Assembly (NCBI RefSeq): GCF_016342705.1
Contig: NZ_JAEINV010000024.1
Span: 1-37,224 of the forward strand
Origin: Lutibacter sp.
GTDB taxonomy: Bacteria; Bacteroidota; Bacteroidia; Flavobacteriales; Flavobacteriaceae
Reading direction: 5' to 3'
DNA: 37,224 bases
The first letter of the stretch is position 1. Each line of letters begins with the position of its first letter. Positions 10,622-19,478 of the stretch are shown one piece after another. The notes below the pieces were generated by a model. The model was not told the origin of the DNA. It did not search any database and saw only the letters and a list, made by a program, of their open reading frames with translations. The position numbers and the translations under genes are program-made.

Positions 10622-11808
10622 TGATTTAAATTTTGATATAATTCAATCAGTTTTTTTGAAGTTTTTTCCCAGTAAAACTCGTTTTCTATAAATGATTTTC
10701 CGTTTTCACTAAATTTAGTTCGTAAAACTTCAACATTATATAATTCCAATACTTTTTCAGTAAAATCTATGATATCTTCCGCCTTATGAACCAAACCTGC
10801 ATTGGCTTTTTCAACAATGTTTTTTTGAGATAAAGCATCGCTCACCAATAACGGCTTTCCAAAACTCATGTACTGAAATATTTTATTTGCATAGGTTGTA
10901 TCATGATGTAAATTTCTATGCAATGGGGAAATACAAACCGAACTAGCTAAAATATAGGATGGGAACAATTTTTCATTTTGCCAACCTTCAAAATCAACAA
11001 AATTTATAATGGCTAAATCTTTCACCTGTTGCTTTAAAAAAATATCAGAAGTATTACTTCCAACAATTACCAATTTTATTGTTGGAATTTTATCTTTTAA
11101 AACCGCAACACTTTCAATAGCAGTTTGCAAACCTCTTCTTAAACCAGTATCTCCAACATATAACAACACAAAATTATCCTTGTATTTTTCAAGAATGCTT
11201 TGGTTAACTTCAGCATTTATAAAATACGATTTATGCACTGTATTTGGAACAACTACAATTGAATTTGAAGCTTTCCCAACTCTATTAACAATTTCGTTTT
11301 TAGACTCTTCAGTAACAACAACAATAGCATCTGCTTCTTTTATAAACTCTTCTTCTTTTTGTTTCCACTTTGTGGAAGAAATTAAATATTTGCCTGGAAA
11401 CTTCTGTAAATGAGGATAAAATTTCATTATCTCAGGTCTGTTTTCGTGTAAATCCAACACTATTTTTAAATCCATCTTTTTGGTGGCTTTAAAAACAGCT
11501 TCAGCAATTTGAATATCGTGAATATGAACAACATCAATAGCATTTTCAACTAAAAAATGTTTGATTTTTCTCACTAATAATTTAGAATATATGGGAATTG
11601 TATAGGCAAGTGCTGATGATTTATAAATAAAATTATTTGATTTATAACGCTTTACTTTTATGCCTTTAATAGTTTCGTTTTCAGGTTCATTATTATATTT
11701 TAAACAAAATAAAAACACTTCATGACCATTTTCAATTAATGAAATTGCCTCATTTGCCACTCTTGGATCGGGTGGAAATGTTTTGTCTAATATCATTCCG
11801 ATGCGCAT
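10618..11808 (-). CDS. GT4-like glycosyltransferase
   Basis: This second GT-B glycosyltransferase of 396 aa is clearly different from its neighbour. The N-terminal half has HIHDIQIAEAVFKA, a typical acceptor-side block. The C-terminal half has LLYVGDTGLRRGLQTAIESV and KIFQYMSFGKPLLVSD, the standard donor-binding region of family 4 retaining transferases. The specificity is unknown. It follows the methyltransferase gene by 5 nt and overlaps the next by 4 nt. Two successive GT4 enzymes plus WecB and a flippase point to assembly of a short oligosaccharide. Confidence 0.88.
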   Translation of the reverse strand: MRIGMILDKTFPPDPRVANEAISLIENGHEVFLFCLKYNNEPENETIKGIKVKRYKSNNFIYKSSALAYTIPIYSKLLVRKIKHFLVENAIDVVHIHDIQIAEAVFKATKKMDLKIVLDLHENRPEIMKFYPHLQKFPGKYLISSTKWKQKEEEFIKEADAIVVVTEESKNEIVNRVGKASNSIVVVPNTVHKSYFINAEVNQSILEKYKDNFVLLYVGDTGLRRGLQTAIESVAVLKDKIPTIKLVIVGSNTSDIFLKQQVKDLAIINFVDFEGWQNEKLFPSYILASSVCISPLHRNLHHDTTYANKIFQYMSFGKPLLVSDALSQKNIVEKANAGLVHKAEDIIDFTEKVLELYNVEVLRTKFSENGKSFIENEFYWEKTSKKLIELYQNLNQ

Positions 11809-11813
11809 AATAT

Positions 11814-12329
11814 CTATTTTTCTGCGTAAACTGCGTAGTATCTTGGTGTAAACTTCCTTAATATTGGTCTAATTCCAATTTTATTTATAGGACTTGTCCA
11901 CTTTTGTGTTTTTTTAATGGTCCATCCAGTTTTTTCAATTAGCCAATTAAACTGCCAATCTTCAAACTCATGGTAATGTCTGTCTCGCATATCAGTTTTA
12001 CTTCTGTATGCTTTTGCAAACCACAAATTTAGTGGAATGGTTGCAATTATTTTTTTTGCTTCAACAGCTTTTAAAACTTCATAAGGCGATAATAAATGTT
12101 CAAAAATTTCGAAAGCAGTTACAGCATCAATAGTATGTTTTTTTACTATTTCGGGAACCTCATCTAAATCTTCTCCCAATGTATTAATAACTTTATAACC
12201 ATTTTGTTCCATTATTTCAGAAAACGGATTACGAACCCCCAAATCTAAAATTGTAGCAGGTGCTGGCAATACAGATTTCAAAAATTCTAACGTATGTTTA
12301 TAACGTTTTGATGGTATTTTAGCGTACAT
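11814..12329 (-). CDS. Small class I SAM-dependent methyltransferase-like protein
   Basis: A 171-aa Rossmann-type methyltransferase core. ATILDLGVRNPFSEIM stands in the place of motif I, but the usual GxGxG is reduced to GVRNP. DAVTAFEIFEHLLSP matches the post-I region with the EHL typical of Methyltransf_11/23 proteins. KKIIATIPLNLW and the HEFEDWQFNWLIEKTGW block complete the fold. It is shorter than most relatives and may modify a sugar or lipid in the glycan pathway (inferred from position). It overlaps the YfhO-like gene by 11 nt. Confidence 0.75.
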   Translation of the reverse strand: MYAKIPSKRYKHTLEFLKSVLPAPATILDLGVRNPFSEIMEQNGYKVINTLGEDLDEVPEIVKKHTIDAVTAFEIFEHLLSPYEVLKAVEAKKIIATIPLNLWFAKAYRSKTDMRDRHYHEFEDWQFNWLIEKTGWTIKKTQKWTSPINKIGIRPILRKFTPRYYAVYAEK

Positions 12330-14745
12330 TTTTCTTCTTTTTATCTATAAAAAACCATCCGATAGGAATTAGTAATAAAAATGCATACGAAACTAATGCA
12401 ATGGTATTTCCTTTTTTAATTACTGTTGGTTCAAATTTAAATTCAATGATGTGTTTTCCCGCAGGAATCTCCATTCCTCTCAGTACATAATTCACTCTAA
12501 AATAAGGCTTTAAAGCCCCATCAACATAAGCATTCCAACCATCTTTATAATATATTTCAGAAAATACCGCAAACTGGGTTGTTGAAGTATTTGAACTGTA
12601 TGTTAAATGATTGTCTTTATATTTTACTAAACTTATAGTTGCTGTTGAATCTTTTGGATATTTAGTAATAAAATTTTCAGAAATAACTTTAGCATCTATT
12701 ATTGCTTCTGATTTAGTTTTTAAACTATCCAAACCTGTAATTTCTTCATTTGCATTTTTAGCAATTTTAATGGTATTTACAAACCAAGCATTTCCATTTG
12801 TTTCAGGATTTTGTTGTGCCGTTAAACGTTGATTGCTATCTTCAAAAATAAAATATTTAGTGTTTAGCATATTTAACACTTCTACATTATTTCTTGAAAT
12901 TTGAAAATCGAACAACTCTTGATATCTTCCTAATTTTGCAGCGTGATAACCACCAATTGAATTATGAAAATAAGAAGTACTTCCATCATTCATTGGGTCA
13001 ACAGCAAAATTTGCAACTCTGAAGTAACTGGTATCTTTTAATATTTCTTTATCAATTTCTGAAGCTACAAATGGTTTATCAATTTCACGTGCACTTAAAA
13101 AATCTTCACTATTTACATAGCGTTTATCAACCGAAACCAAATCAAATATAATTAAGGCTCCTAAAACTATAATAGTGGCATTTAGTTTTAATTTTTCTTT
13201 TAAAAACAACCATAAAACTCCAGCTGACAAAACAACTAAAATTAATGTTCTTAAACTATCTGAAAAGAAAACTGCTTTTCTATCAGCAATAATTGCATCT
13301 AATAATCCTGGCAATAGTTTATCATAACTTTCATCTCTTAATCCTTCAAAAGCAAATAAACTGGTGCCAAATAGCGTAAATATTAACGCTAATCCACCAA
13401 CAATATATAGTGATTTTTTTAAAGCACTTAATTTAACTTCAGTAGAATTTTTGTTTGAAAACCATTCTTTTAAACCTAAAATTGCCAACAATGGAGTTGC
13501 CAACTCTGCAATTACCTGTATTGAAGAAACCGCTCTAAATTTATTGTACATAGGCATATAGTCAATAAATAAATTGGTTAACACATTGAAGTTTTTACCC
13601 CAACTTAATAAAATTGAAAATATGACCGCTGCAACTAACCAATTCTTTAGTTTACCTTTTACTAAAAAGATAGCGAGTACAAATAAAAATAATAAAATTG
13701 CGCCAATATAAGCAGGCGCTTCAACAATTGGTTGATTCCCCCAATACAAAGGCGCATATTGAGCAAATTCTTTTGCTTGACGCGGATCTGTCTTATCTTT
13801 TAAAAACTGATAAATATTAGAATCTAACCCAACATTTTCATAGTTTCCTCCACCAGTAAAACGAGGTATAAATAAATTGAACGTTTCTGGAATTCCGTAA
13901 CTATACTCGGTAATATAATCTTTCGATAATCCTTTAACTTTCTCTTTATCAGAACCGTCAGGATTAATGGTTAACTCACTTTTACCACGCGTACTATAAT
14001 TTACATATTCTTTAGTTGCCATTAAACTTGGCGCATTTACACCAACTGCCAAAACTACAGCAACTACTAAAACTGCAATACTTTTAAAAAATGCAGGTAA
14101 TTCTTTCTCTTTATACGCCTCAATTATATAAACTATTCCAAGTATTAAAACTGTAAACAATAAATAATACGTCATTTGTGGATGTCCGGCACTAACCTCT
14201 AAAGCCATTGCAATAGCAGTTAATACAAAACCCCATAAATAATTTTTATTTAACGTAAGTAAAATCCCAGCTAAAACCATTGGCATATAAGCAATTGCGT
14301 GTGCTTTTGCATTATGCCCAACACCTAAAATTATAATGTAATACGTTGAAAACCCAAAGGCCAAAGCTCCTAAAACTGCTAACTTCCACTCTACTTTTAA
14401 AACTGTTAAAAGGATAAAAAATCCTAATAGATACAAAAACAAATAATCCGCCGGTCTTGGTAAAAAACGTAACACATCATCTAATGCTTTCACAAAATTA
14501 TTCGGATATTTTGTACTTAAATTATAAGTGGGCATTCCACTAAACGCAGCATTTGTCCAGTAAGGCTCTTCACCATTTTCTGCTCTAAAGTCATTCACCT
14601 CTTTTGCCATTCCAATAAAATGCTTAATATCATTTTGGAATATTTTTTTCCCTTCTAATATTGGGGAAAAATAAGCTACAGAAATTAAAACAAAGGCAAT
14701 TACTATTATAAAATAAGGAGTAAGCTTTTTAAAATTTTCTTTCAT
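12319..14745 (-). CDS. YfhO-family GT-C-like membrane protein
   Basis: The protein is 808 aa with about a dozen membrane helices in the first 530 residues and a soluble C-terminal domain, then a last helix and a basic tail (DKKKKNVR). The loop after helix 1 contains FQNDI and then WTNAAFSGMPTYN, which is conserved in YfhO-like proteins. An acidic residue in this first loop is the catalytic feature of GT-C lipid-linked sugar transferases. B. subtilis YfhO is linked to teichoic-acid glycosylation. In Bacteroidetes the role is unproven, most likely periplasmic transfer of a sugar to an envelope glycan. The gene lies 3 nt after the DUF4834 stop. Confidence 0.85.
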   Translation of the reverse strand: MKENFKKLTPYFIIVIAFVLISVAYFSPILEGKKIFQNDIKHFIGMAKEVNDFRAENGEEPYWTNAAFSGMPTYNLSTKYPNNFVKALDDVLRFLPRPADYLFLYLLGFFILLTVLKVEWKLAVLGALAFGFSTYYIIILGVGHNAKAHAIAYMPMVLAGILLTLNKNYLWGFVLTAIAMALEVSAGHPQMTYYLLFTVLILGIVYIIEAYKEKELPAFFKSIAVLVVAVVLAVGVNAPSLMATKEYVNYSTRGKSELTINPDGSDKEKVKGLSKDYITEYSYGIPETFNLFIPRFTGGGNYENVGLDSNIYQFLKDKTDPRQAKEFAQYAPLYWGNQPIVEAPAYIGAILLFLFVLAIFLVKGKLKNWLVAAVIFSILLSWGKNFNVLTNLFIDYMPMYNKFRAVSSIQVIAELATPLLAILGLKEWFSNKNSTEVKLSALKKSLYIVGGLALIFTLFGTSLFAFEGLRDESYDKLLPGLLDAIIADRKAVFFSDSLRTLILVVLSAGVLWLFLKEKLKLNATIIVLGALIIFDLVSVDKRYVNSEDFLSAREIDKPFVASEIDKEILKDTSYFRVANFAVDPMNDGSTSYFHNSIGGYHAAKLGRYQELFDFQISRNNVEVLNMLNTKYFIFEDSNQRLTAQQNPETNGNAWFVNTIKIAKNANEEITGLDSLKTKSEAIIDAKVISENFITKYPKDSTATISLVKYKDNHLTYSSNTSTTQFAVFSEIYYKDGWNAYVDGALKPYFRVNYVLRGMEIPAGKHIIEFKFEPTVIKKGNTIALVSYAFLLLIPIGWFFIDKKKKNVR

Positions 14746-14748
14746 AAA

Positions 14749-15003
14749 TTAATCTTTAACCTCTTCATAATCTACATAATCACCCACATCCTTGTTACTT
14801 TTTGGTTCAATTGGCTTTTTTGCAATTACAGTTTCACCAACTTTTCCAGAAGTATCATTGTATTGATTTTGTTGTTGTTCATTGTATTTTTTTTGAACAT
14901 CTTTTACAATTTTCTGAACAAATAATGGCAAAATATATTTGCTAATAAATTTAAACACATAATACACAATTAGTATTATTGCTATTGTTCTTAACAATCC
15001 CAT
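14749..15003 (-). CDS. DUF4834-family small membrane protein
   Basis: An 84-aa protein with one N-terminal hydrophobic segment (about residues 4-28), then a basic/glutamine-rich linker and the conserved acidic end VGDYVDYEEVKD that marks DUF4834. It is probably a single-pass inner-membrane protein with a cytoplasmic tail. It is the first gene of the minus-strand glycan operon, followed by YfhO with a 3-nt gap. I infer a regulatory or assembly role for the operon, with no direct evidence. Confidence 0.8.
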   Translation of the reverse strand: MGLLRTIAIILIVYYVFKFISKYILPLFVQKIVKDVQKKYNEQQQNQYNDTSGKVGETVIAKKPIEPKSNKDVGDYVDYEEVKD

Positions 15004-15025
15004 TCTATATAATATTAATAATTTT

Positions 15026-15054
15026 CAAAAATAACAATTTGATAGTTACCAAAA
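15026..15054 (-). promoter_or_regulatory. Promoter of the 15003-6814 glycan operon
   Basis: On the minus strand TTTTGG (15049-15054) is followed 15 nt later by TATTTTTG (15026-15033), matching the TTTG / TAnnTTTG promoter of Bacteroidetes. It lies 22 nt before the DUF4834 start. No other internal promoter is obvious in the tightly overlapping operon. Confidence 0.5.
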
Positions 15055-15102
15055 CGTTTAATTAGATAAAATCTTATATTTACAATCTAATATACAAACT
15101 TT

Positions 15103-16074
15103 ATGAAAAGATACTTTTTATTGATAATTGCAATAACTAGCTTTCAAATTGTTAGCGCTCAATATACGGATATAATAAATTCTAAACGACCTGGCTTCTC
15201 TGAAAGTCCTTATAGCATTGGCACAAATGTTTACCAAGCTGAAGCTGATTTTTTTTATAGAACAAGTAATAATACTTCTATTTTAGGAAGGCCATCATCT
15301 TACGGAACCGATTTATTTTTAAGATATGGAAAATTTGATGAAAAATTAGAATTAAATTTAAACTTAACATACCAAATTGATGAAGTTAAAAATCCGTTTA
15401 ATAGCAATTATTATATTCAAGGAATTAGTGATTTAACTATTGGTGCAAAATATTTGGTTTATCAACAAGAATTTACAGATAGATCTAAAGAAATTAAAAG
15501 TTGGAAAAAAAGAACTGCTTTTGATTTTAAGCGTTTAGTTCCATCGGTTGGTGTATATGCAGGAGTTCACACTAATTTTTTTGTAAATGAATTCTTTTTA
15601 CACAGAGACTCTTTTATTAATAGTAATACTTTTGAAGACGGAATGAGTTACAAAGGAGCGTTGCTGTTACAAAACGATTTTAATGACAGGTTGGTACTTC
15701 TTACAAATTTAATTGCAGATAAAATTAGTTCAGAAAATAGTTATTACTCCTACATTGTAACAATGACCTATGCTGTCAATCAAGATTGGTCGTTTTTTAT
15801 AGAAAATCAAGGTAAGTTTAAAAAAACATTTTCACCTGAACATCAATTTGGAACTGGCTTAGCCTATTTATTATCGCCAAACCTTCAAATAGATGCGGCT
15901 GTTAGAACAAATTTTTTTAATAATTATTCTTATGTTTATGCCTCAACAGGTGTTTCTTGGAGATTAGATAAACATCAAGATGCAATTATTTATAAAAATA
16001 CACCTACAAAAAAAATGCCAACCAAAAGCAAAAAAGGTTTTTTCAAAAGACTTTTTGGCAAAAAAAGAAATTAA
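15103..16074 (+). CDS. Outer-membrane beta-barrel transporter-like protein
   Basis: The protein is 323 aa. A signal peptide (about residues 1-19, ending VSA/Q) precedes alternating aromatic-rich strands, and the opening segment NSKRPGFSESPYSIG is typical of Bacteroidetes proteins annotated transporter (related to the MetA-pathway phenol-degradation outer-membrane family). It should sit in the outer membrane, and its cargo is unknown. The C-terminus is unusual: after the last barrel-like strand comes a very basic tail (about residues 301-323, rich in K/R with FFKRLFGKK). A barrel protein normally ends on an aromatic residue, so this tail probably faces the periplasm. It is first in a plus-strand operon, 9 nt before the next gene. 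Confidence 0.72.
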   Translation: MKRYFLLIIAITSFQIVSAQYTDIINSKRPGFSESPYSIGTNVYQAEADFFYRTSNNTSILGRPSSYGTDLFLRYGKFDEKLELNLNLTYQIDEVKNPFNSNYYIQGISDLTIGAKYLVYQQEFTDRSKEIKSWKKRTAFDFKRLVPSVGVYAGVHTNFFVNEFFLHRDSFINSNTFEDGMSYKGALLLQNDFNDRLVLLTNLIADKISSENSYYSYIVTMTYAVNQDWSFFIENQGKFKKTFSPEHQFGTGLAYLLSPNLQIDAAVRTNFFNNYSYVYASTGVSWRLDKHQDAIIYKNTPTKKMPTKSKKGFFKRLFGKKRN

Positions 16075-16083
16075 CTGATAGTT

Positions 16084-17202
16084 ATGATAACAATTAAAGA
16101 AATGATTTCTAAAAAGGAAATGAAACAATTTGTTCTGTTTCCTTTTAAATTATATAAAAACAACGCTTACTGGGTTCCTCCAATTATTGCTGATGAATTG
16201 GATTCTTTTAATAAAGATATTAACCCTGTTTTTAAGCACGCCGAAGCACGTTTTTTTGTAGCTTTAAAAAACAATGAAATTGTTGGACGCGTTGCCGCTA
16301 TTATCAATTTTACAGAATTAAACGAACAAAAGCTAAAAAAAATGCGCTTTGGTTGGTTCGATTTTATTGATGATATTGAAGTTTCATCACTACTTTTAAA
16401 TAAAGTGGAAGAAATTGGAAAACAACACAATTTAGAATTTATGGAAGGACCCGTTGGTTTTTCTAATTTAGATAAAGTAGGTGTTTTAACCGATGGTTTT
16501 GACCATATTGGCACCATGGTTACTTGGTATAATTATCCATATTATCAAGAACATTTTAAACAATTAAATTTCACCGTTGAAAAGGAATATTTAGAAAATA
16601 AATTCCCTTTTAAAAATGTAATTAAAGAACCTATAGAACGAGTTGGAGCTATTTTACGAAAACGTTATGAGCTAACTTCACTTAATTTTACCAAAACAAA
16701 GGACATTATGCCTTATGTAGACAAAATGTTTGATTTATTTAATAAAAGTTATGCTTCATTACCATCATTTGTGCCAATTTCTGATGTTGAAATTGCATAT
16801 TTCAAGAAAAAATATTTATCGTTTATCAATCCAGAATATATAAAATTTGTTGTTGATAAAGATGATAAAATGATTGCATTTGCCATAACAATGCCTTCAT
16901 TTTCAGAAGCATTACAAAAAGCAAAAGGTAAATTATTACCATTCGGTATTTTCCATTTACTAAAAGCAAAAAAAGAAAGTAAAGATGCTATTTTCTATTT
17001 AATTGGTGTGCATCCAGCGTATCAAAACAAAGGAATTCACGCACTTATTTTTTTAGAATATCAAAAATCTTTTGAAAAAATAGGCATTGTAAACTGCATA
17101 AGAACTCCAGAGTTGGCAAGTAACAAAGCAATTGCAGCCGTTTGGAAAAATTTTGCACCTGTAACTTATAAAAAACGTTGTACTTTTAGAAAAGATATTT
17201 AA
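16084..17202 (+). CDS. GNAT-like acyltransferase-fold protein
   Basis: A 372-aa protein with two GNAT-like halves. The N-terminal part has an N-terminal YWVPP element and FVALKNNEIVGRVAAI, a typical GNAT beta-strand pair. The central block MEGPVGFSNLDKVG begins at M120. The C-terminal half has LIGVHPAYQNKGIHA (from about G308), matching the acetyl-CoA pyrophosphate loop (Q/R-x-x-G-x-G/A). It resembles E. coli YghO-type proteins. The substrate is unknown. Its stop overlaps the rsmE start by one base (TAATG). Confidence 0.7.
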   Translation: MITIKEMISKKEMKQFVLFPFKLYKNNAYWVPPIIADELDSFNKDINPVFKHAEARFFVALKNNEIVGRVAAIINFTELNEQKLKKMRFGWFDFIDDIEVSSLLLNKVEEIGKQHNLEFMEGPVGFSNLDKVGVLTDGFDHIGTMVTWYNYPYYQEHFKQLNFTVEKEYLENKFPFKNVIKEPIERVGAILRKRYELTSLNFTKTKDIMPYVDKMFDLFNKSYASLPSFVPISDVEIAYFKKKYLSFINPEYIKFVVDKDDKMIAFAITMPSFSEALQKAKGKLLPFGIFHLLKAKKESKDAIFYLIGVHPAYQNKGIHALIFLEYQKSFEKIGIVNCIRTPELASNKAIAAVWKNFAPVTYKKRCTFRKDI

Positions 17203-17909
17203 TGCAATTATTTTACAATCCAGCCATAACAACAAACACAAACCAGTTTACTTTTGATAAAACCGAAAGTAGACATATTGTGAAAGTACTTCGAAAAAAT
17301 GAAGGTGATACTATATTTATAACCAATGGTTTAGGAGATTTATTTACTTCAAAAATTATAGCTGCAAACGATAAAAAATGCTTGGTTGAAATTATTAATA
17401 TTGAAAGTAAACAAAAACCTTGGAATTATTATTTACATGTTGCGATTGCACCCACAAAATTGAACGACAGATTTGAATGGTTTTTAGAAAAAGCTACTGA
17501 AATTGGTATTGATGAAATAACACCTATTATTTGCGATCATTCCGAACGAAAAGTACTGAAAACAGATAGAATGGAAAAAATAATTCAATCTGCAGCAAAA
17601 CAATCGCTTAAATTTCATTATCCAAAATTAAACGAACCCATTCATTTTAATGAGTTTATAAATTCAAAATTTGATGGACAATTATTTATTGCTCATTGTG
17701 AAGAAACCAACAAAAAATCACTTAAAGAAACGCTACAACCGCAAATAAAAACGACGATTTTAATTGGACCTGAAGGTGATTTTTCAACCAAAGAAATTAA
17801 GCGGAGTTTGGAAAATTCGTTTATTCCAGTATCTTTGGGAGAAAGCAGATTGCGCACCGAAACCGCAGGAGTTGTAGCAGTGCACAGTGTAGCTTTTGTA
17901 AATGAATAA
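17202..17909 (+). CDS. rsmE: 16S rRNA (uracil-1498-N3)-methyltransferase
   Basis: RsmE methylates U1498 of 16S rRNA in the assembled small subunit, using SAM. The 235-aa protein has the N-terminal PUA-like domain (SRHIVKVLRKNEGD) and a SPOUT trefoil-knot domain: FLEKATEIGIDEITPI, LIGPEGDFSTKEI and the C-terminal LGESRLRTETAGVVAV are the knot signatures. The length is normal for Bacteroidetes. It is coupled to the upstream gene (TAATG) and overlaps the downstream DUF4159 gene by 8 nt. Confidence 0.95.
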   Translation: MQLFYNPAITTNTNQFTFDKTESRHIVKVLRKNEGDTIFITNGLGDLFTSKIIAANDKKCLVEIINIESKQKPWNYYLHVAIAPTKLNDRFEWFLEKATEIGIDEITPIICDHSERKVLKTDRMEKIIQSAAKQSLKFHYPKLNEPIHFNEFINSKFDGQLFIAHCEETNKKSLKETLQPQIKTTILIGPEGDFSTKEIKRSLENSFIPVSLGESRLRTETAGVVAVHSVAFVNE

Positions 17910-18567
17910 ATTCATGAAAATTTTAATAAAAATTGTGTTATTTGCAATTTGTATAGTCTCGTTCCATACAATTTCATCACAACAAATTGCCGTTTTAAAA
18001 TATAATGGCGGTGGCGATTGGTATGCAAATCCAACTGCTTTACCCAACTTAATTAAGTTTTGTAATAGTTCTGTTAAAACTTCCATAAAAGAAAATCCTG
18101 AAACTGTTGCTGCCAATAGTAGTGATTTATATAATTATCCAATTATTTTCATGACAGGTCATGGCAACGTGTTTTTTGCTGAAGATGATGCAGAAAACTT
18201 AAGAAATTACCTAATTTCTGGTGGCTTTTTACATATTTCAGATAATTATGGATTGGATAAATTTATTAGAAGAGAAATTAAAAAAATATTTCCTACATTA
18301 GATTTCCAAGAAATACCATACAATCACCCAATTTTTCATCAAACATTTAATTTTGAGAATGGTGTTCCTAAAATACATGAGCATGACAATAAAACACCGC
18401 AAGGTTTTGGCTTATTTTATGAAGGGAGATTGGTTTGTTTTTACGATTATGAAGCTGATTTAAGCGACGGTTGGGAAGATGAAGAAATTCATAATGACCC
18501 TTATGAAATTAGACTTAAAGCATTAAAAATGGGTGCAAATATTATTGAATATACTTTTAAAAATTAA
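17902..18567 (+). CDS. DUF4159-family secreted protein
   Basis: The protein is 221 aa with a signal peptide (about residues 1-27, ending ISSQ/Q). The mature part begins QIAVLKYNGGGDWYANPTAL and contains IIFMTGHGNVFF, then AENLRNYLISGGFLHISDNYG, the pattern of DUF4159, which resembles a glutamine-amidotransferase-like/ThuA-like fold. It is probably periplasmic. The function is unknown. Its ATG overlaps the rsmE stop region (8 nt). An in-frame ATG four codons later is possible and would leave the signal peptide intact. Confidence 0.82.
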   Translation: MNKFMKILIKIVLFAICIVSFHTISSQQIAVLKYNGGGDWYANPTALPNLIKFCNSSVKTSIKENPETVAANSSDLYNYPIIFMTGHGNVFFAEDDAENLRNYLISGGFLHISDNYGLDKFIRREIKKIFPTLDFQEIPYNHPIFHQTFNFENGVPKIHEHDNKTPQGFGLFYEGRLVCFYDYEADLSDGWEDEEIHNDPYEIRLKALKMGANIIEYTFKN

Positions 18568-18568
18568 T

Positions 18569-19474
18569 ATGGTTGAAAATTTAGATTCCTTAAAAATAAA
18601 TTTTGATACAGAAGGTCTTTGGGTTTTAAATATCACGTTAGCTATTATTATGTTTGGTGTTGCATTAAACATCACAATTGATGATTTTAAACGCTTGTTT
18701 AAAAATCCTAAAATACTTTTAACAGGAATAATTTCTCAATTTATATTATTACCATTGGTAACTTTTATTTTTATAAAATTAGTAAATCCAATGCCAAGTA
18801 TTGCGTTAGGAATGATGATGGTTGCTGCTTGTCCTGGCGGAAATATCTCAAACTTTATGACACAAATGGCAAAAGGAAATACCGCACTTTCCATAAGTTT
18901 AACTGCTTTTGCCACGCTAGTTTCTTTAATAATGACACCTTTTAATTTAAGTTTTTGGGGAAATTTGTACGCACCCACTGCTGAAATTCTTCAAACAATT
19001 GAATTAGACCCTTTTGAGTTGGTGAAATTAGTAACACTTATTTTAGGAATACCACTTATTTTAGGAATGTTAGTAAAAAAATATAAAGAAGCATTAGCTC
19101 ATAAATTGCAAAAAGTATTAAAACCACTTAGCTTAATTATATTTATGCTTTTTATTGTAATTGCCTTTTATGATAATTTTAATATTTTTATAAATTACGT
19201 GCATTACGTATTAATATTAGTTATTGCGCACAATTTATTAGCTTTATTATTAGGATTTTATTTTGCTAAAGCAATGAGACTTTCATACAAAGACCAAAAA
19301 ACTTTATCTATTGAAACTGGTATACAAAATTCAGGTTTAGGTTTATTACTTATTTTTAGCTTTTTTAATGGAATAGGTGGAATGGCCTTGTTAGTTGCTT
19401 TTTGGGCAATTTGGGATATTTTTTCTGGTTTAGCTATTGCAACCTATTGGTCAAAACAAAAAACAAACGATTAA
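18569..19474 (+). CDS. Bile acid:sodium symporter (BASS) family transporter
   Basis: A 301-aa inner-membrane protein with about nine helices. AACPGGNISNFMTQMAKGN is the conserved sodium/substrate-site block of the BASS family, and TGIQNSGLGLLLIF is the second crossover motif. Members take up bile acids, pantoate, pyruvate or other organic anions with Na+. The substrate is unknown here. The frame is open further upstream, but ATG 18569, one base after the DUF4159 stop, gives the expected N-terminus. Confidence 0.88.
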   Translation: MVENLDSLKINFDTEGLWVLNITLAIIMFGVALNITIDDFKRLFKNPKILLTGIISQFILLPLVTFIFIKLVNPMPSIALGMMMVAACPGGNISNFMTQMAKGNTALSISLTAFATLVSLIMTPFNLSFWGNLYAPTAEILQTIELDPFELVKLVTLILGIPLILGMLVKKYKEALAHKLQKVLKPLSLIIFMLFIVIAFYDNFNIFINYVHYVLILVIAHNLLALLLGFYFAKAMRLSYKDQKTLSIETGIQNSGLGLLLIFSFFNGIGGMALLVAFWAIWDIFSGLAIATYWSKQKTND

Positions 19475-19478
19475 TATT

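Noticed and set aside
11009..11413. Long open frame antisense to the GT4 gene at 10618-11808
   Set aside because: Its sequence is the mirror of a well-supported glycosyltransferase and shows no motif of its own. Similar antisense frames (for example 17784-18116 and 24879-25151) were dismissed for the same reason.
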